Source of the DNA: Belnapia mucosa
GTDB taxonomy: Bacteria; Pseudomonadota; Alphaproteobacteria; Acetobacterales; Acetobacteraceae
Assembly: GCF_016775475.1 (NCBI RefSeq)
Contig: NZ_JAEUXJ010000005.1
Coordinates: forward strand, 124,001 to 188,000
Length of the DNA: 64,000 nucleotides
Direction: 5' to 3'
A program made the position numbers and the translations under genes. Positions 41,266 to 50,351 of the stretch are shown piece by piece. How positions within the stretch are numbered: the stretch's first letter is position 1; each line of letters begins with the position of its first letter. The notes below the pieces were generated by a model, which was given only the letters and a program-made list of their open reading frames with translations, did not search any database and was not told the DNA's origin.

Positions 41266-42441
41266 TCACACCGCCTCGCCGGCCACCCAGCCGCTGCTCC
41301 AGGCCCATTGGAAGTTGTAGCCGCCGAGCCAGCCGGTGACGTCCACCGCCTCCCCCACCACGAAAAGGCCGGGGACCGATTTCGCCTCCATGCTGCGGGA
41401 GGAGAGCGCGGCGGTATCGACGCCGCCGAGCGTCACCTCGGCCTTGGCATAGCCCTCGGTGCCGGCCGGCCGCAGCTCCCAGCGCTTCAGCATCCCGGCG
41501 AGAGCGTCGAGCGCGCGATCAGGCAGTTCCGCCATGGGCTTCGCCGGCAAATGCGCCTCGGCCAGGGCGGTGGCGAAGCGGGCGGGCAGCATCTCGCCGA
41601 GCACGGTCTTCGGCTCCGCCTTCGGCCGGCCGCGCTTCCGCTCGCGCAGCACCGTCGGCGCATCAAGACCGGGCAGCAGGTCGAGGGCGATCGCCTCCCC
41701 CTCCCGCCAATAGGAGGAGATCTGCAGGATCGCTGGCCCCGACAGGCCGCGATGGGTGAAGAGCAGCGCTTCCGGGAAGGCGCGCTTGCCACAGCGGGCG
41801 ATGGCCGGCAGGGCGACGCCCGAAAGAGGCCGCATCAGCTCGAGCGGCGCGCCCTGGAAGGTCAGCGGCACCAGGCCGGGCCGCGGCGCCACCAAGGGCA
41901 GGCCGAAGCGGCGGGCGATGTCATGCGCCAGGCCGGTCGCGCCCATCTTCGGGATGGACAGGCCACCGGTCGCCAGCACCAGGGCCGGCGCGACGACATC
42001 ACCCTGCTCGGTCGAGACGCGGAAACCCTCCGGCCGCTCGACACCGGTGATGCGCTGGCCAAGCCGCAGCTCCACCCCCGCCGCGGCGCATTCCGCCAGC
42101 AGCATCGCCACCACGGCGCGCGCCGAGCCGTCGCAGAAGAGCTGGCCGAGCGTCTTCTCATGGAAGGCGATGCCATGCTTCCGCACCAAGGCGATGAAGT
42201 CGTGCTGCGTGTAGCGCGCGAGGGCCGAGCGGGCGAAATGCGGATTGGCCGAGAGGAAGCGGTCCGGCGCGCAATGCAGGTTGGTGAAATTGCAGCGCCC
42301 GCCGCCGGAGATGAGGATCTTCCGCCCCGCCTCCGGCGCATGGTCGAGCACCAGCACCCGCCGCCCGCGCCGCCCGGCGCTGATCGCCGCCATCAGCCCG
42401 GCCGCGCCGGCGCCGAGGATGATCGCGTCGTATCCGGTCAC
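41266..42441 (-). CDS. YhiN/HI0933-family flavoprotein (BaiN-like), 391 aa
   Basis: FAD-dependent oxidoreductase of the HI0933/BaiN family. The dinucleotide motif is AIILGAGAAGLMAAISAGRRG, followed by the family's RKILISGGGRCNFTNLH and GGLSIPKMGATGLAHDIARRFG, and the C-terminal GEAVDVTGWLGGYNFQWAWSSG. The GTG start at 42441 is chosen because it lies just before the FAD strand; an ATG 43 codons upstream has no counterpart. Members reduce unsaturated bile-acid or other substrates, so the natural substrate here is open. Confidence 0.92.
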   Translation of the reverse strand: MTGYDAIILGAGAAGLMAAISAGRRGRRVLVLDHAPEAGRKILISGGGRCNFTNLHCAPDRFLSANPHFARSALARYTQHDFIALVRKHGIAFHEKTLGQLFCDGSARAVVAMLLAECAAAGVELRLGQRITGVERPEGFRVSTEQGDVVAPALVLATGGLSIPKMGATGLAHDIARRFGLPLVAPRPGLVPLTFQGAPLELMRPLSGVALPAIARCGKRAFPEALLFTHRGLSGPAILQISSYWREGEAIALDLLPGLDAPTVLRERKRGRPKAEPKTVLGEMLPARFATALAEAHLPAKPMAELPDRALDALAGMLKRWELRPAGTEGYAKAEVTLGGVDTAALSSRSMEAKSVPGLFVVGEAVDVTGWLGGYNFQWAWSSGWVAGEAV

Positions 42442-42524
42442 GCGAGGCTGGAGGCGGCCAGCAGATGGCGGCGATGCATGGGGCCGGGCCTCGGGCGCGG
42501 GAAGGGGACGGTCAGCATAGGCGG

Positions 42525-43481
42525 TCAGCGCCCTGCCAGCGCCAGCGCCATCCGGCGGAAGCCGGCCCATTGCTGGCGCAGCCAGCCGCCCGTCGCCATC
42601 GCCTCATCCGTGCCCGGGGCGCCGGTGCGCGGATAGGCGGCGCGGTTCCAGTCGGCGGTGCCGAAGATCCAGTCCCAGACCGGCAGAAGCACGGCGTAAT
42701 TCTTCCCCATCGCCCCGGCCGAGAGCACGCCGTGATGCAGCCGGTGGAAGCGCGGCGAGACCACCAGCCTCTCCCCGATCCGGCCGTAATCCAGCCGGAC
42801 ATTGGCATGGCTCAGGCTCTCGGCCAGGCGCAGCAGCAGCAGGATCAGCGGGAATTGCCCCGGCGGCACGCCGATCAGCAGCGCGATCCCGCCGAACCAG
42901 AGCGCGGCCAGCACATCGTCCAGGATGTGGTTGCGGTCATCGGTCCAGAAGGTCATCTGCCGCTGGGCATGGTGGATGGCATGCAGCGCCCACCACCAGC
43001 GGAAGCCGTGCTGCGCCCGGTGGCGCCAGTATTCGCCGAAATCCAGCACCACGACATAAACCGCGAAGGCCAGCAGCGCCGAGTGGCGGAGCGGCGGGAA
43101 GATCTCCTCCAGCGTCGGCGGCAGCAGCCCCGTCTCGGTCAGCCAGCCCTCCCAGCGGGATTGCAGCGAGGCGAGCAGGACGAAGGCGATCAGCGGCAGC
43201 AGGCCGAGCCGGGCGAGGAAGGTATAGACCATGTCGGTGCGGATGGCGCGGCGATCCGCCACCGGCTCCACCGGCCGCCAAGCCTCGAGCGGCCGGCAGA
43301 CCAGATAGACCACGGCGATGCCGAGCAGCCCGAACAGGCCGAAATCCAGCCAGTCATAGGCATCCTCCGCCCAGTCCATCAGGCCGAGGGCGTAGAAGGC
43401 GGGCTGGACGAGCGTCTCGAACAGCCAGCCGGTGACGGCGGCCCAGGCCGTGGTGAAGCTTTCGGTGCTGAAGGCGTCCAT
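42525..43481 (-). CDS. Fatty acid hydroxylase / sterol desaturase-family protein, 318 aa
   Basis: A membrane diiron oxygenase. The histidine clusters are HRAQHGFRWWWALHAIHHAQRQ-like (segments HRAQH and HAIHHAQ) and RFHRLHHGVLS, all in the expected order after three hydrophobic helices. Substrates in this family are lipids such as fatty acids, hopanoids or ornithine lipids. It begins three bases after the deacetylase stop, so it is cotranscribed with it and with the beta-propeller protein. Complete. Confidence 0.92.
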   Translation of the reverse strand: MDAFSTESFTTAWAAVTGWLFETLVQPAFYALGLMDWAEDAYDWLDFGLFGLLGIAVVYLVCRPLEAWRPVEPVADRRAIRTDMVYTFLARLGLLPLIAFVLLASLQSRWEGWLTETGLLPPTLEEIFPPLRHSALLAFAVYVVVLDFGEYWRHRAQHGFRWWWALHAIHHAQRQMTFWTDDRNHILDDVLAALWFGGIALLIGVPPGQFPLILLLLRLAESLSHANVRLDYGRIGERLVVSPRFHRLHHGVLSAGAMGKNYAVLLPVWDWIFGTADWNRAAYPRTGAPGTDEAMATGGWLRQQWAGFRRMALALAGR

Positions 43482-43484
43482 GGC

Positions 43485-44228
43485 TCAGGCCTTGCCTTGC
43501 GGCGGCAGGGTGGCGAAGCAGAAGCCCCGCGCCTGGAGGCCCGTGATCACCTCCTCCAGCACATGGGCGAAGGGGTCGCGCCGGCTGCGGATGCCCCAAT
43601 GCATCACCACCACCTCCCCGTCCCGGGTATCGGCGATGGCGCGGCGGGCGAGCGCGGCATTGGGATGTTTGGCGCTGTCCAGCTCGTCGCCCCAGAAGCC
43701 ATGCGCCGTCCAGCCCTGGTGGCGGAGGCCGCAGGCGGCGGCCATGGCGATGGCATTCGGCGTGGTGATGCCGCCCGGCGCGCGCCAGAGGGGCAGTACC
43801 TGGGCATCGGGCACCATCTGCCGCAGCCGGGTGATCGGCCGTTCCAGCTCGGCGCAGAGGGCGCGGCCGTCCAATACCTCGCTCCCCTGCCCGCCGCTTT
43901 TCACGTAGCGCACCTGGCTCGGCGCCGGGTCGCCGCGGAAATACCAGTGGCGCCAGGTATGGCTGGCGAAGACATGGCCCTCGGCGGCGCGGGCGCGCCA
44001 GAAGGGAGCCCAGCTCTCATCCAGCGTGCGGTCGCCGCGCCAGGTCGGCTCATCGGCCAGGAAGAGCGTGGCGCGTACGCCGCGGCGGCGGAGGATGGCG
44101 GCGATCTCCTCCGCCTCGCGGCTCCAGCCGGTATCGATAGTCAGGTAGACGGTGCCGCGGCAGGCAGGCTGGGCATGGGCAGCGGCCGGCAGCCCGGCGA
44201 GCCCGCCGAGCAGCAGGCGGCGCCTCAT
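43485..44228 (-). CDS. Secreted NodB-like polysaccharide deacetylase with altered metal motif, 247 aa
   Basis: A signal peptide (MRRRLLLGGLAGLPAAAHAQ) is followed by a NodB-like fold. Motif 1 is TIDTGW (Asp32, Thr33) instead of TFDDG, so the usual metal-binding second Asp is missing. Motif 2 is SHTWRH (His90, His94), motif 3 RAPGG (Arg149) and motif 5 MHWG (His210), all kept. Relatives such as PdaA also change the second Asp and remain active. The start overlaps the beta-propeller stop by ATGA. Confidence 0.85.
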   Translation of the reverse strand: MRRRLLLGGLAGLPAAAHAQPACRGTVYLTIDTGWSREAEEIAAILRRRGVRATLFLADEPTWRGDRTLDESWAPFWRARAAEGHVFASHTWRHWYFRGDPAPSQVRYVKSGGQGSEVLDGRALCAELERPITRLRQMVPDAQVLPLWRAPGGITTPNAIAMAAACGLRHQGWTAHGFWGDELDSAKHPNAALARRAIADTRDGEVVVMHWGIRSRRDPFAHVLEEVITGLQARGFCFATLPPQGKA

Positions 44229-45370
44229 CGCGCCATCCAGCGCTGCCACCAGCGGCCGGGCTCGGCCGGCGCCGGCACCGGCTCGGCAGGGCGGACCACG
44301 ACGGCCGGCTGTACCGGGGTGGGGGCACCGGCCGGTGCCGCCTGGGCGGCGGCCGGGACGGGCGCCAGGTCCTCCGGCTCCACCGCCGGCTGGCCCGCGG
44401 GGCGCGGCGGCAGGGCGGCATTCGGCAGAGGCGGCAGCGGCTCCCGCCGCGGCTGGACGAAGATGCCGTGCGGAGAGCGGCCGACCGGGATGGTCTCGGC
44501 CACGCCGGTCGCCGGATCCACCACCGCGATGCGGGCGACCCAGCGCAGCGTGACCCAGAGCTTGCCGTCCGGGTCGAAGGCGATGCAGTCCGGCCCGCCG
44601 GGGATGTCCCAGCGCGCCTTCACCTCCAGCGTCGCGGCGTCGAGCACGCTGATCCGGCTATCCACCCGGCTGGTGGCATAGAGGGTCTGCCCATCCGGCG
44701 AGGGGAAGATCGTATGCGTCCCGCGCCCGAGGTAGATCGTACGCTCCAGCTTGCCATCCGCCGGGTTGACCACGGAGATATGGTCGGAGCCCATGATGCC
44801 GACGATCAGCCGGCCGCGATTCCAGATGACGCCGGCGGGCTGGGAGCCGACCTCGGCGGACCAGACCGGCTTCCGCTCCGCGAGGTCGATCGCCAGCAGC
44901 TTCCGCGCCCCCTGGAGGGTGACATAGACCATCCGGCTGTCGGGCGAGTAGGCGAGGTGACTGGGCTTGTCCCCCACCCGCAGCCGGGTCAGCAGGGTGC
45001 GGGTCGGCGCGTCATAGATATCGACCTGGTCGCGCCGCAGGCTGGTGACCACCAGATACCGCCCGTCCGGGCTGTATTCCATGTGGTACGGGTTGCTGAA
45101 CCGCTCCCGCCGCTTCACCTCGGCCGTCGCCGGGTCGATGAAGATCAGCTCGTTCCCGCCGGAATCGCCGACCATCAGCTCCGATCGGTCGGGAGTGAGC
45201 AGGAGGTGATGCACCTCCCGCAGGACGGGGATGCGCCGCACCTCCTCCCGCGTCGTGCTGTCGATCAGGCTGATCGAGGCATCGGCCGAGTTCAGCACAT
45301 AGATCAGGTTGGCCCGGGCCGGGCCGGCAAGCAGAAGGGCGAGGCTGAGAGCCGCGGGCAAGTGCCGCAT
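44225..45370 (-). CDS. Exported YVTN-type beta-propeller protein, 381 aa
   Basis: A signal peptide (MRHLPAALSLALLLAGPARA) leads to seven-bladed beta-propeller repeats of the YVTN/lactonase-like type. Repeats include IYVLNSADASISLIDSTT, YSPDGRYLVVTSLRRDQVDIYD, YVTLQGARKLLAIDL, and ATSRVDSRISVLDAAT. A proline/alanine-rich C-terminal tail of about 75 residues follows. Such proteins bind ligands or protein partners in the periplasm. It is first in an operon with the deacetylase and the lipid hydroxylase. Start at 45370; an upstream ATG lacks a signal peptide. Confidence 0.9.
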   Translation of the reverse strand: MRHLPAALSLALLLAGPARANLIYVLNSADASISLIDSTTREEVRRIPVLREVHHLLLTPDRSELMVGDSGGNELIFIDPATAEVKRRERFSNPYHMEYSPDGRYLVVTSLRRDQVDIYDAPTRTLLTRLRVGDKPSHLAYSPDSRMVYVTLQGARKLLAIDLAERKPVWSAEVGSQPAGVIWNRGRLIVGIMGSDHISVVNPADGKLERTIYLGRGTHTIFPSPDGQTLYATSRVDSRISVLDAATLEVKARWDIPGGPDCIAFDPDGKLWVTLRWVARIAVVDPATGVAETIPVGRSPHGIFVQPRREPLPPLPNAALPPRPAGQPAVEPEDLAPVPAAAQAAPAGAPTPVQPAVVVRPAEPVPAPAEPGRWWQRWMAR

Positions 45371-45439
45371 GACGGATGCTTTCACTGACTGGCGAGAGGG
45401 AATTCCTCCAACCCCTGGCTTTGGCAAGTTTCGTTCTGT

Positions 45440-45883
45440 TCAACCCTCATCCGCAACGGGTTCGAAGCGGAGCGAGACGCCGTTCATGCAGTAGCGGAGG
45501 CCGGTCGGCGGCGGCCCGTCGGGGAAGACATGGCCGAGATGCCCGCCGCACTTCGCGCAATGCACCTCGGTCCGGGTCATGAAGAAGCTGCGGTCGGTGG
45601 TGGTGCCGACATGGTCCTCGCCCTCGATCGGGGCGAAGAAGCTCGGCCAGCCGGTGCCGCTCTCGAATTTGGTGCCCGATTCGAAGAGCGGATTGCCGCA
45701 GCCGGCGCAGGCGAAAGTGCCGCGCCGCTTCTCGGCATTCAGCGGGCTGGTGCCGGGGCGTTCGGTGCCGTGCTCGCGCAGCACCCGATAGGCCTCGGGC
45801 GAGAGGGTGGCGCGCCATTCGGCGGCGGTCTTCTGCACCGGATACTCGGCCGCTGGGGCGGTTTCCTTGCGGAACAGGGACAT
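45440..45883 (-). CDS. msrB: Peptide-methionine (R)-S-oxide reductase, 147 aa
   Basis: Repairs R-methionine sulfoxide. Zinc-binding pairs CAGCGNPLF and [10 protein letters not shown] are present, and the catalytic strand is GTGWPSFF, with [11 protein letters not shown] giving the active-site Cys and Asn-x-Ser-Leu. No signal peptide, so cytoplasmic. It follows msrA by 12 bases, forming an oxidative-repair pair. All key residues are present. Confidence 0.97.
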   Translation of the reverse strand: MSLFRKETAPAAEYPVQKTAAEWRATLSPEAYRVLREHGTERPGTSPLNAEKRRGTFACAGCGNPLFESGTKFESGTGWPSFFAPIEGEDHVGTTTDRSFFMTRTEVHCAKCGGHLGHVFPDGPPPTGLRYCMNGVSLRFEPVADEG

Positions 45884-45895
45884 GGCTCGTTCTCC

Positions 45896-46450
45896 TTACG
45901 CCGCGGGCCGCTTCAGGCGGTCGGCATAGGCCTTGCGGAATTTGGCGACCTTCGGGGCGATGACGACGCGGCAATAGCCGCTCCAGGGGGTGCGGGCGAA
46001 GTAGTCCTGGTGCTCCGCCTCGCCAGGCCAGAAGCGCTCCAGCCGCTCCACCTCGGTCACCAGCGGGGCGCCCCAGATGCCAGCGGCCGTGATCTCCGCC
46101 ATCACCTCGCCAGCGATCCGCGCCTGCTCGGGCGAATGGGTCAGGATGATGGAGCGGTATTGCGGCCCCACATCGGCGCCCTGCCGGTCCTTGGTGGTCG
46201 GGTCGTGGATGGTGAAGAAGACCCGCAGCAGGTCGGCATAGGCGATCTCGGCCGGGTCGTAGGTGACCTGCACCACCTCGGCATGGCCGGTCCCCTTGCC
46301 GCAGACCTGCTCATAGGTCGGGTTCTCGACATGGCCGCCGGCATAGCCGGAGACGACCTTGGAGACGCCCTTCAGGTCGCGGAAGACAGCGTCCAGGCAC
46401 CAGAAGCAGCCGCCGCCCAGGGTCGCCAGTTCCGTTGCGGTTCCGCTCAT
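45896..46450 (-). CDS. msrA: Peptide-methionine (S)-S-oxide reductase, 184 aa
   Basis: Repairs S-methionine sulfoxide. It has the catalytic LGGGCFWCLDAVF near residues 11-23, SGYAGGHVENPTYEQVC, GHAEVVQVTYDP, and DVGPQYRSII, the full MsrA set. The start at 46450 follows GAGAGACC on the minus strand, a fair ribosome site. It is upstream of msrB, separated by 12 bases, so both are probably induced together. Confidence 0.97.
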   Translation of the reverse strand: MSGTATELATLGGGCFWCLDAVFRDLKGVSKVVSGYAGGHVENPTYEQVCGKGTGHAEVVQVTYDPAEIAYADLLRVFFTIHDPTTKDRQGADVGPQYRSIILTHSPEQARIAGEVMAEITAAGIWGAPLVTEVERLERFWPGEAEHQDYFARTPWSGYCRVVIAPKVAKFRKAYADRLKRPAA

Positions 46451-46555
46451 CGGGTCTCTCCTTGCCGGTTGGCCCCCTAGATAGGGAGGCGGGGCCGGTG
46501 CCGCCACCCGAACCGCCCCGTTGCGGCGGGGCCCGCCGCCTGCCATGCGGGGGCG

Positions 46556-47671
46556 ATGACAACCGAGACCGAGTTCGAGATCTTCCTCGCCACCGCCCCG
46601 GGCCTGGAGGAGGTGCTGGCCGAGGAAGTGCGCGGCAAGGGCTTCCGCCGCCCGAAGCCGGTGCCCGGCGGCGTTGTCCTGCGCGGCGGCTGGCCCGAGG
46701 TCTGGCGCGCCAATCTCTGGATCCGTGGCGCCGGGCGGGTGCTGGCCCGCATCGCCACCTTCCATGCCGTCCATCTGGCGCAGCTCGATGCCCGGGCGCG
46801 GCGGGTGCCCTGGGCCAGCCTGCTCCGCCCGGACGTGCCCTTCCGGGTCGAGGCGGATTGCTCGGCCTCGCGCATCTACCATAGCGGCGCCGCGGCCGAG
46901 CGGATCGAGACCGCGATCCGCGAGACGCTCGGCGCCCCCGTCTCGCCCGAGGCCCCGGTCCTGGTGCGGGCCCGGATCGAGCATGACCTCTGCACCCTCA
47001 GCCTCGATACCTCGGGCGAGCCGCTGCACAAGCGCGGCTGGAAGCAGGCGGTGAACCCGGCGCCGATGCGGGAGACGATGGCCTCCCTCTTCCTCCGCCA
47101 ATGCGGCTATGACGGAGGGGAGCCGGTGCTGGACCCGATGTGCGGCGCCGGCACCTTCGTCATCGAGGCAGCCGAGATCGCCGCCCGGCTCAATCCCGGC
47201 CGGATGCGGCATTTCGCCTTCGAGCAGCTGGCCACCTTCGATGCCGAGGCCTGGGCGCGGATGCGCGCGGTGCAGCGCGCCCGTCCCCCGGCGGCGCGTT
47301 GTCATGGCAGCGACCGCGATCCCGGCGCCATCGCAATGAGCCAGGCCAATGCCGCCCGTGCCGGCCTCACCGAGGAGACCGAATTCCACCAGGCCACGAT
47401 CAGCGAGATCGAGCCGCCCGAGGGAGGACCAGGGCTGGTCATCCTCAACCCGCCCTATGGCAGCCGGCTGGGGGAGAGGGCGGCACTGCTGCCGCTCTAC
47501 CGCGCCCTTGGCGGGGTGCTGCTGCGGCGCTTCGCCGGCTGGCGGGTCGGGCTGCTGGCCAGCGAGCCGCGGCTGGCCCATGCGACGGGCCTGCCCTTCC
47601 TGCCGCCCGGCCCGCCGGTGCCGCATGGCGGGCTGCGCATCACCCTCTACCGGACCGGGCCGCTGGGCTGA
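46556..47671 (+). CDS. THUMP-domain class I rRNA methyltransferase, RlmL/YpsC-like, 371 aa
   Basis: N-terminal THUMP/ferredoxin-like part (FEIFLATAPGLEEVLAEEVRG) precedes the methyltransferase. LNRR-like linker NPAPMRETMASLFLRQCGY is followed by the SAM loop PVLDPMCGAGTFVIEAAEIA and the NPPY motif LVILNPPYGSRLGE, which marks N2-guanine methylation of 23S rRNA (RlmL/RlmK N-half, YpsC). Start ATG at 46556 is unambiguous. It is divergent from msrA and convergent with the ABC operon. Confidence 0.93.
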   Translation: MTTETEFEIFLATAPGLEEVLAEEVRGKGFRRPKPVPGGVVLRGGWPEVWRANLWIRGAGRVLARIATFHAVHLAQLDARARRVPWASLLRPDVPFRVEADCSASRIYHSGAAAERIETAIRETLGAPVSPEAPVLVRARIEHDLCTLSLDTSGEPLHKRGWKQAVNPAPMRETMASLFLRQCGYDGGEPVLDPMCGAGTFVIEAAEIAARLNPGRMRHFAFEQLATFDAEAWARMRAVQRARPPAARCHGSDRDPGAIAMSQANAARAGLTEETEFHQATISEIEPPEGGPGLVILNPPYGSRLGERAALLPLYRALGGVLLRRFAGWRVGLLASEPRLAHATGLPFLPPGPPVPHGGLRITLYRTGPLG

Positions 47672-47680
47672 GCGCGAGCC

Positions 47681-48484
<804 letters not shown>

Positions 48485-48489
48485 GGTCC

Positions 48490-49329
48490 CTACCCCCGTG
48501 TCGCCACGCGCCAGCGCAGCAGCCAGGCTTCCAGGCTGCGCAGCAGGATGTTCACGACGAAGCCGATCAGCCCGATCACCACCGCGCCAAGCAGCATCTG
48601 CGAGACCATGAAGAAGGTCCGCGCATCATTGATCATGTAGCCAAGGCCGCTATCGGCGGCGATGAACTCGGCGGCGACGATGACGAAGAAGGACAGGCCG
48701 AAGCCGAGCCGGAGGCCGGTGATGATGGAGGGCAGCGCCGCCGGCAGCACCACATAGCGGAACAGGTCCGCCCGGCTGGCGCCGAGGCTGGAGGCGGCGC
48801 GGACCAGCACCGGATCGACATATTTGATGCCCTCGACGGTCGTGGTGAAGACCGGGAAGAAGGCGGCATAGGCGATGAAGGCGATCTTCGACATCTCGCC
48901 GATGCCGAACCAGAGCACCATCATCGGCAGGAAGGCGAGCGGAGGGATCGGCCGCAGCAGCTCGATCATCGGCTCGACCAGCTTCTCGAGCGGCTTCCAG
49001 GTGCCGACCGCGAGGCCGACCACGACGCCGGCGATGGCGGCGATGCCGAAGCCTTGGATTACCCGCTTCATGCTGGCGATGATGTTCGCCTGCAACTCGC
49101 CGGTCTGCACCGCATCGATCCCGGCGCGGACCACGTCGATCGGCGTCGGCAGCAGGACGGGGTTGAAGAACTTCCACAGATACTGGTTGCCGAGGCTCAC
49201 CACCGACCAGATCCCGATGAAGATCAGGATGGCGAGGCAGCGCATGCCGGCATTGGCCAGCCGCTGCGGCCAGGGCGAAGGTGGCCGTTCGGCCGCGGTT
49301 GCGATGGCGGGCAATGTGGTCGCGCTCAT
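48490..49329 (-). CDS. NitT/TauT-family ABC transporter permease, 279 aa
   Basis: Integral membrane subunit with about six spans. It has the family segments NPVLLPTPIDVVRAGID, PMIELLRPIPPLAFLPMMVLWFG and the EAA loop with GIEGIKYVDP..VRAASSLGASRADLFRYVVLPAALPSIITGLRLG-type residues, where GASRADLFRYVVLPAALP is clear. Partner of the ATPase downstream. Its start overlaps the second binding-protein stop by ATGA. Confidence 0.95.
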   Translation of the reverse strand: MSATTLPAIATAAERPPSPWPQRLANAGMRCLAILIFIGIWSVVSLGNQYLWKFFNPVLLPTPIDVVRAGIDAVQTGELQANIIASMKRVIQGFGIAAIAGVVVGLAVGTWKPLEKLVEPMIELLRPIPPLAFLPMMVLWFGIGEMSKIAFIAYAAFFPVFTTTVEGIKYVDPVLVRAASSLGASRADLFRYVVLPAALPSIITGLRLGFGLSFFVIVAAEFIAADSGLGYMINDARTFFMVSQMLLGAVVIGLIGFVVNILLRSLEAWLLRWRVATRG

Positions 49330-50351
49330 GCGCCGGCCCTCCAGGTGACATGGCTGCGGTCCACCGCATCGAGGATCACCGGGGTAATCCCGTCCTCCGG
49401 CCGCAGCGGCGCCGGGATGCGCTTGATCCCCAAGGCCCAGTCGATGGTGAAGCTGTAGCTGTTCACCAGCTCCGGCGAGATGGCGACGCCGTAGCGGTTG
49501 CTCTCGGTCATTACCCTGAGCGGCTCGGGCTCGATCCGCAGCACGCGCTGCAAGCCCTGCATGGCGCCGGCCGGATCGGATTTGAAGCGCGCATCAGCCT
49601 TGATCAGCGCCCGCAGCAGGGCGGCGAGGGTGTTCGGCTTGCCGTCGATCCAGCTCTGGTTCGCCATGACGACGGAGTGGTTGTAGAGCAGCTTCTCGGC
49701 TTCCGGCAGCACCAGCTTCTGCCCGGTGAAATGGGTCGCGGCGGCGGTGGCAAACAGCGTGCCGCCCATGGTGGTGAGGCGGTAGAGGAAGGGCTGCCAG
49801 CTTTGCAGGCCGTCCACATCGCCCTTGGCCGCAGCGATCACGCCCTCGCTCGGCGCCATGTTGATGAGCTGGACCTTACTGGCGTCGAAACCGTGCCGCT
49901 GCGCCAGCTTCTGGAACATGACCGGGCCGTTATTGCCCTGGGTGAAGGCGAAGCGCTTACCCTCCAGCTCCCTAGGGTCGGTGATCTTCACCTTCGGGCC
50001 GAGCGCTATGCCCTGGGTGTCCGAGATATCGGCGAGGCCGGTGAGGATCTTCACCGGCATCCCCTGGGAGGCGAGCGCGATCTGGCCGAAGACGCTGCCG
50101 ACGCCGATCGGGAAGCCGCTGCCCATCACCGTCAGCACATCGCCGCCCGAAGACTGCCAGCGGAAGGTGATGTTGATCCCCTCCTCGCGGAACAGGCCGA
50201 AATGCTCGGCCACCGCGAGTTGCATGCCGAGCTGCGGGTCGCGCACCCCGAGCATTTCGAATTCCCGCTCCTCCGGCGCCGCATGGGCGAGGGTCGGCGG
50301 GATCAGTAGCGCCGGCGCGGCCAGCAGCAGATGGCGGCGGCCCGCCCTCAT
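49326..50351 (-). CDS. NitT/TauT-type substrate-binding protein, second paralogue, 341 aa
   Basis: A Tat-like or Sec leader (MRAGRRHLLLAAPALLIPP) precedes a periplasmic binding fold. LGVRDPQLGMQLAVAEHFGL, FREEGINITFRWQSSGGDVL and KRFAFTQGNNGPVMFQKLAQ are aligned almost residue for residue with the adjacent gene 50348-51376, so the pair arose by tandem duplication. Each overlaps its neighbours by ATGA. Whether one transporter uses both proteins, for two ligands, is open. Confidence 0.92.
   Translation of the reverse strand: MRAGRRHLLLAAPALLIPPTLAHAAPEEREFEMLGVRDPQLGMQLAVAEHFGLFREEGINITFRWQSSGGDVLTVMGSGFPIGVGSVFGQIALASQGMPVKILTGLADISDTQGIALGPKVKITDPRELEGKRFAFTQGNNGPVMFQKLAQRHGFDASKVQLINMAPSEGVIAAAKGDVDGLQSWQPFLYRLTTMGGTLFATAAATHFTGQKLVLPEAEKLLYNHSVVMANQSWIDGKPNTLAALLRALIKADARFKSDPAGAMQGLQRVLRIEPEPLRVMTESNRYGVAISPELVNSYSFTIDWALGIKRIPAPLRPEDGITPVILDAVDRSHVTWRAGA

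Noticed and set aside
42465..44681. Long plus-strand open frame opposite the hydroxylase/deacetylase genes
   Set aside because: It is rich in Arg, His, Gln and Pro as expected for antisense frames, has no motif, and the minus-strand genes carry intact catalytic motifs.
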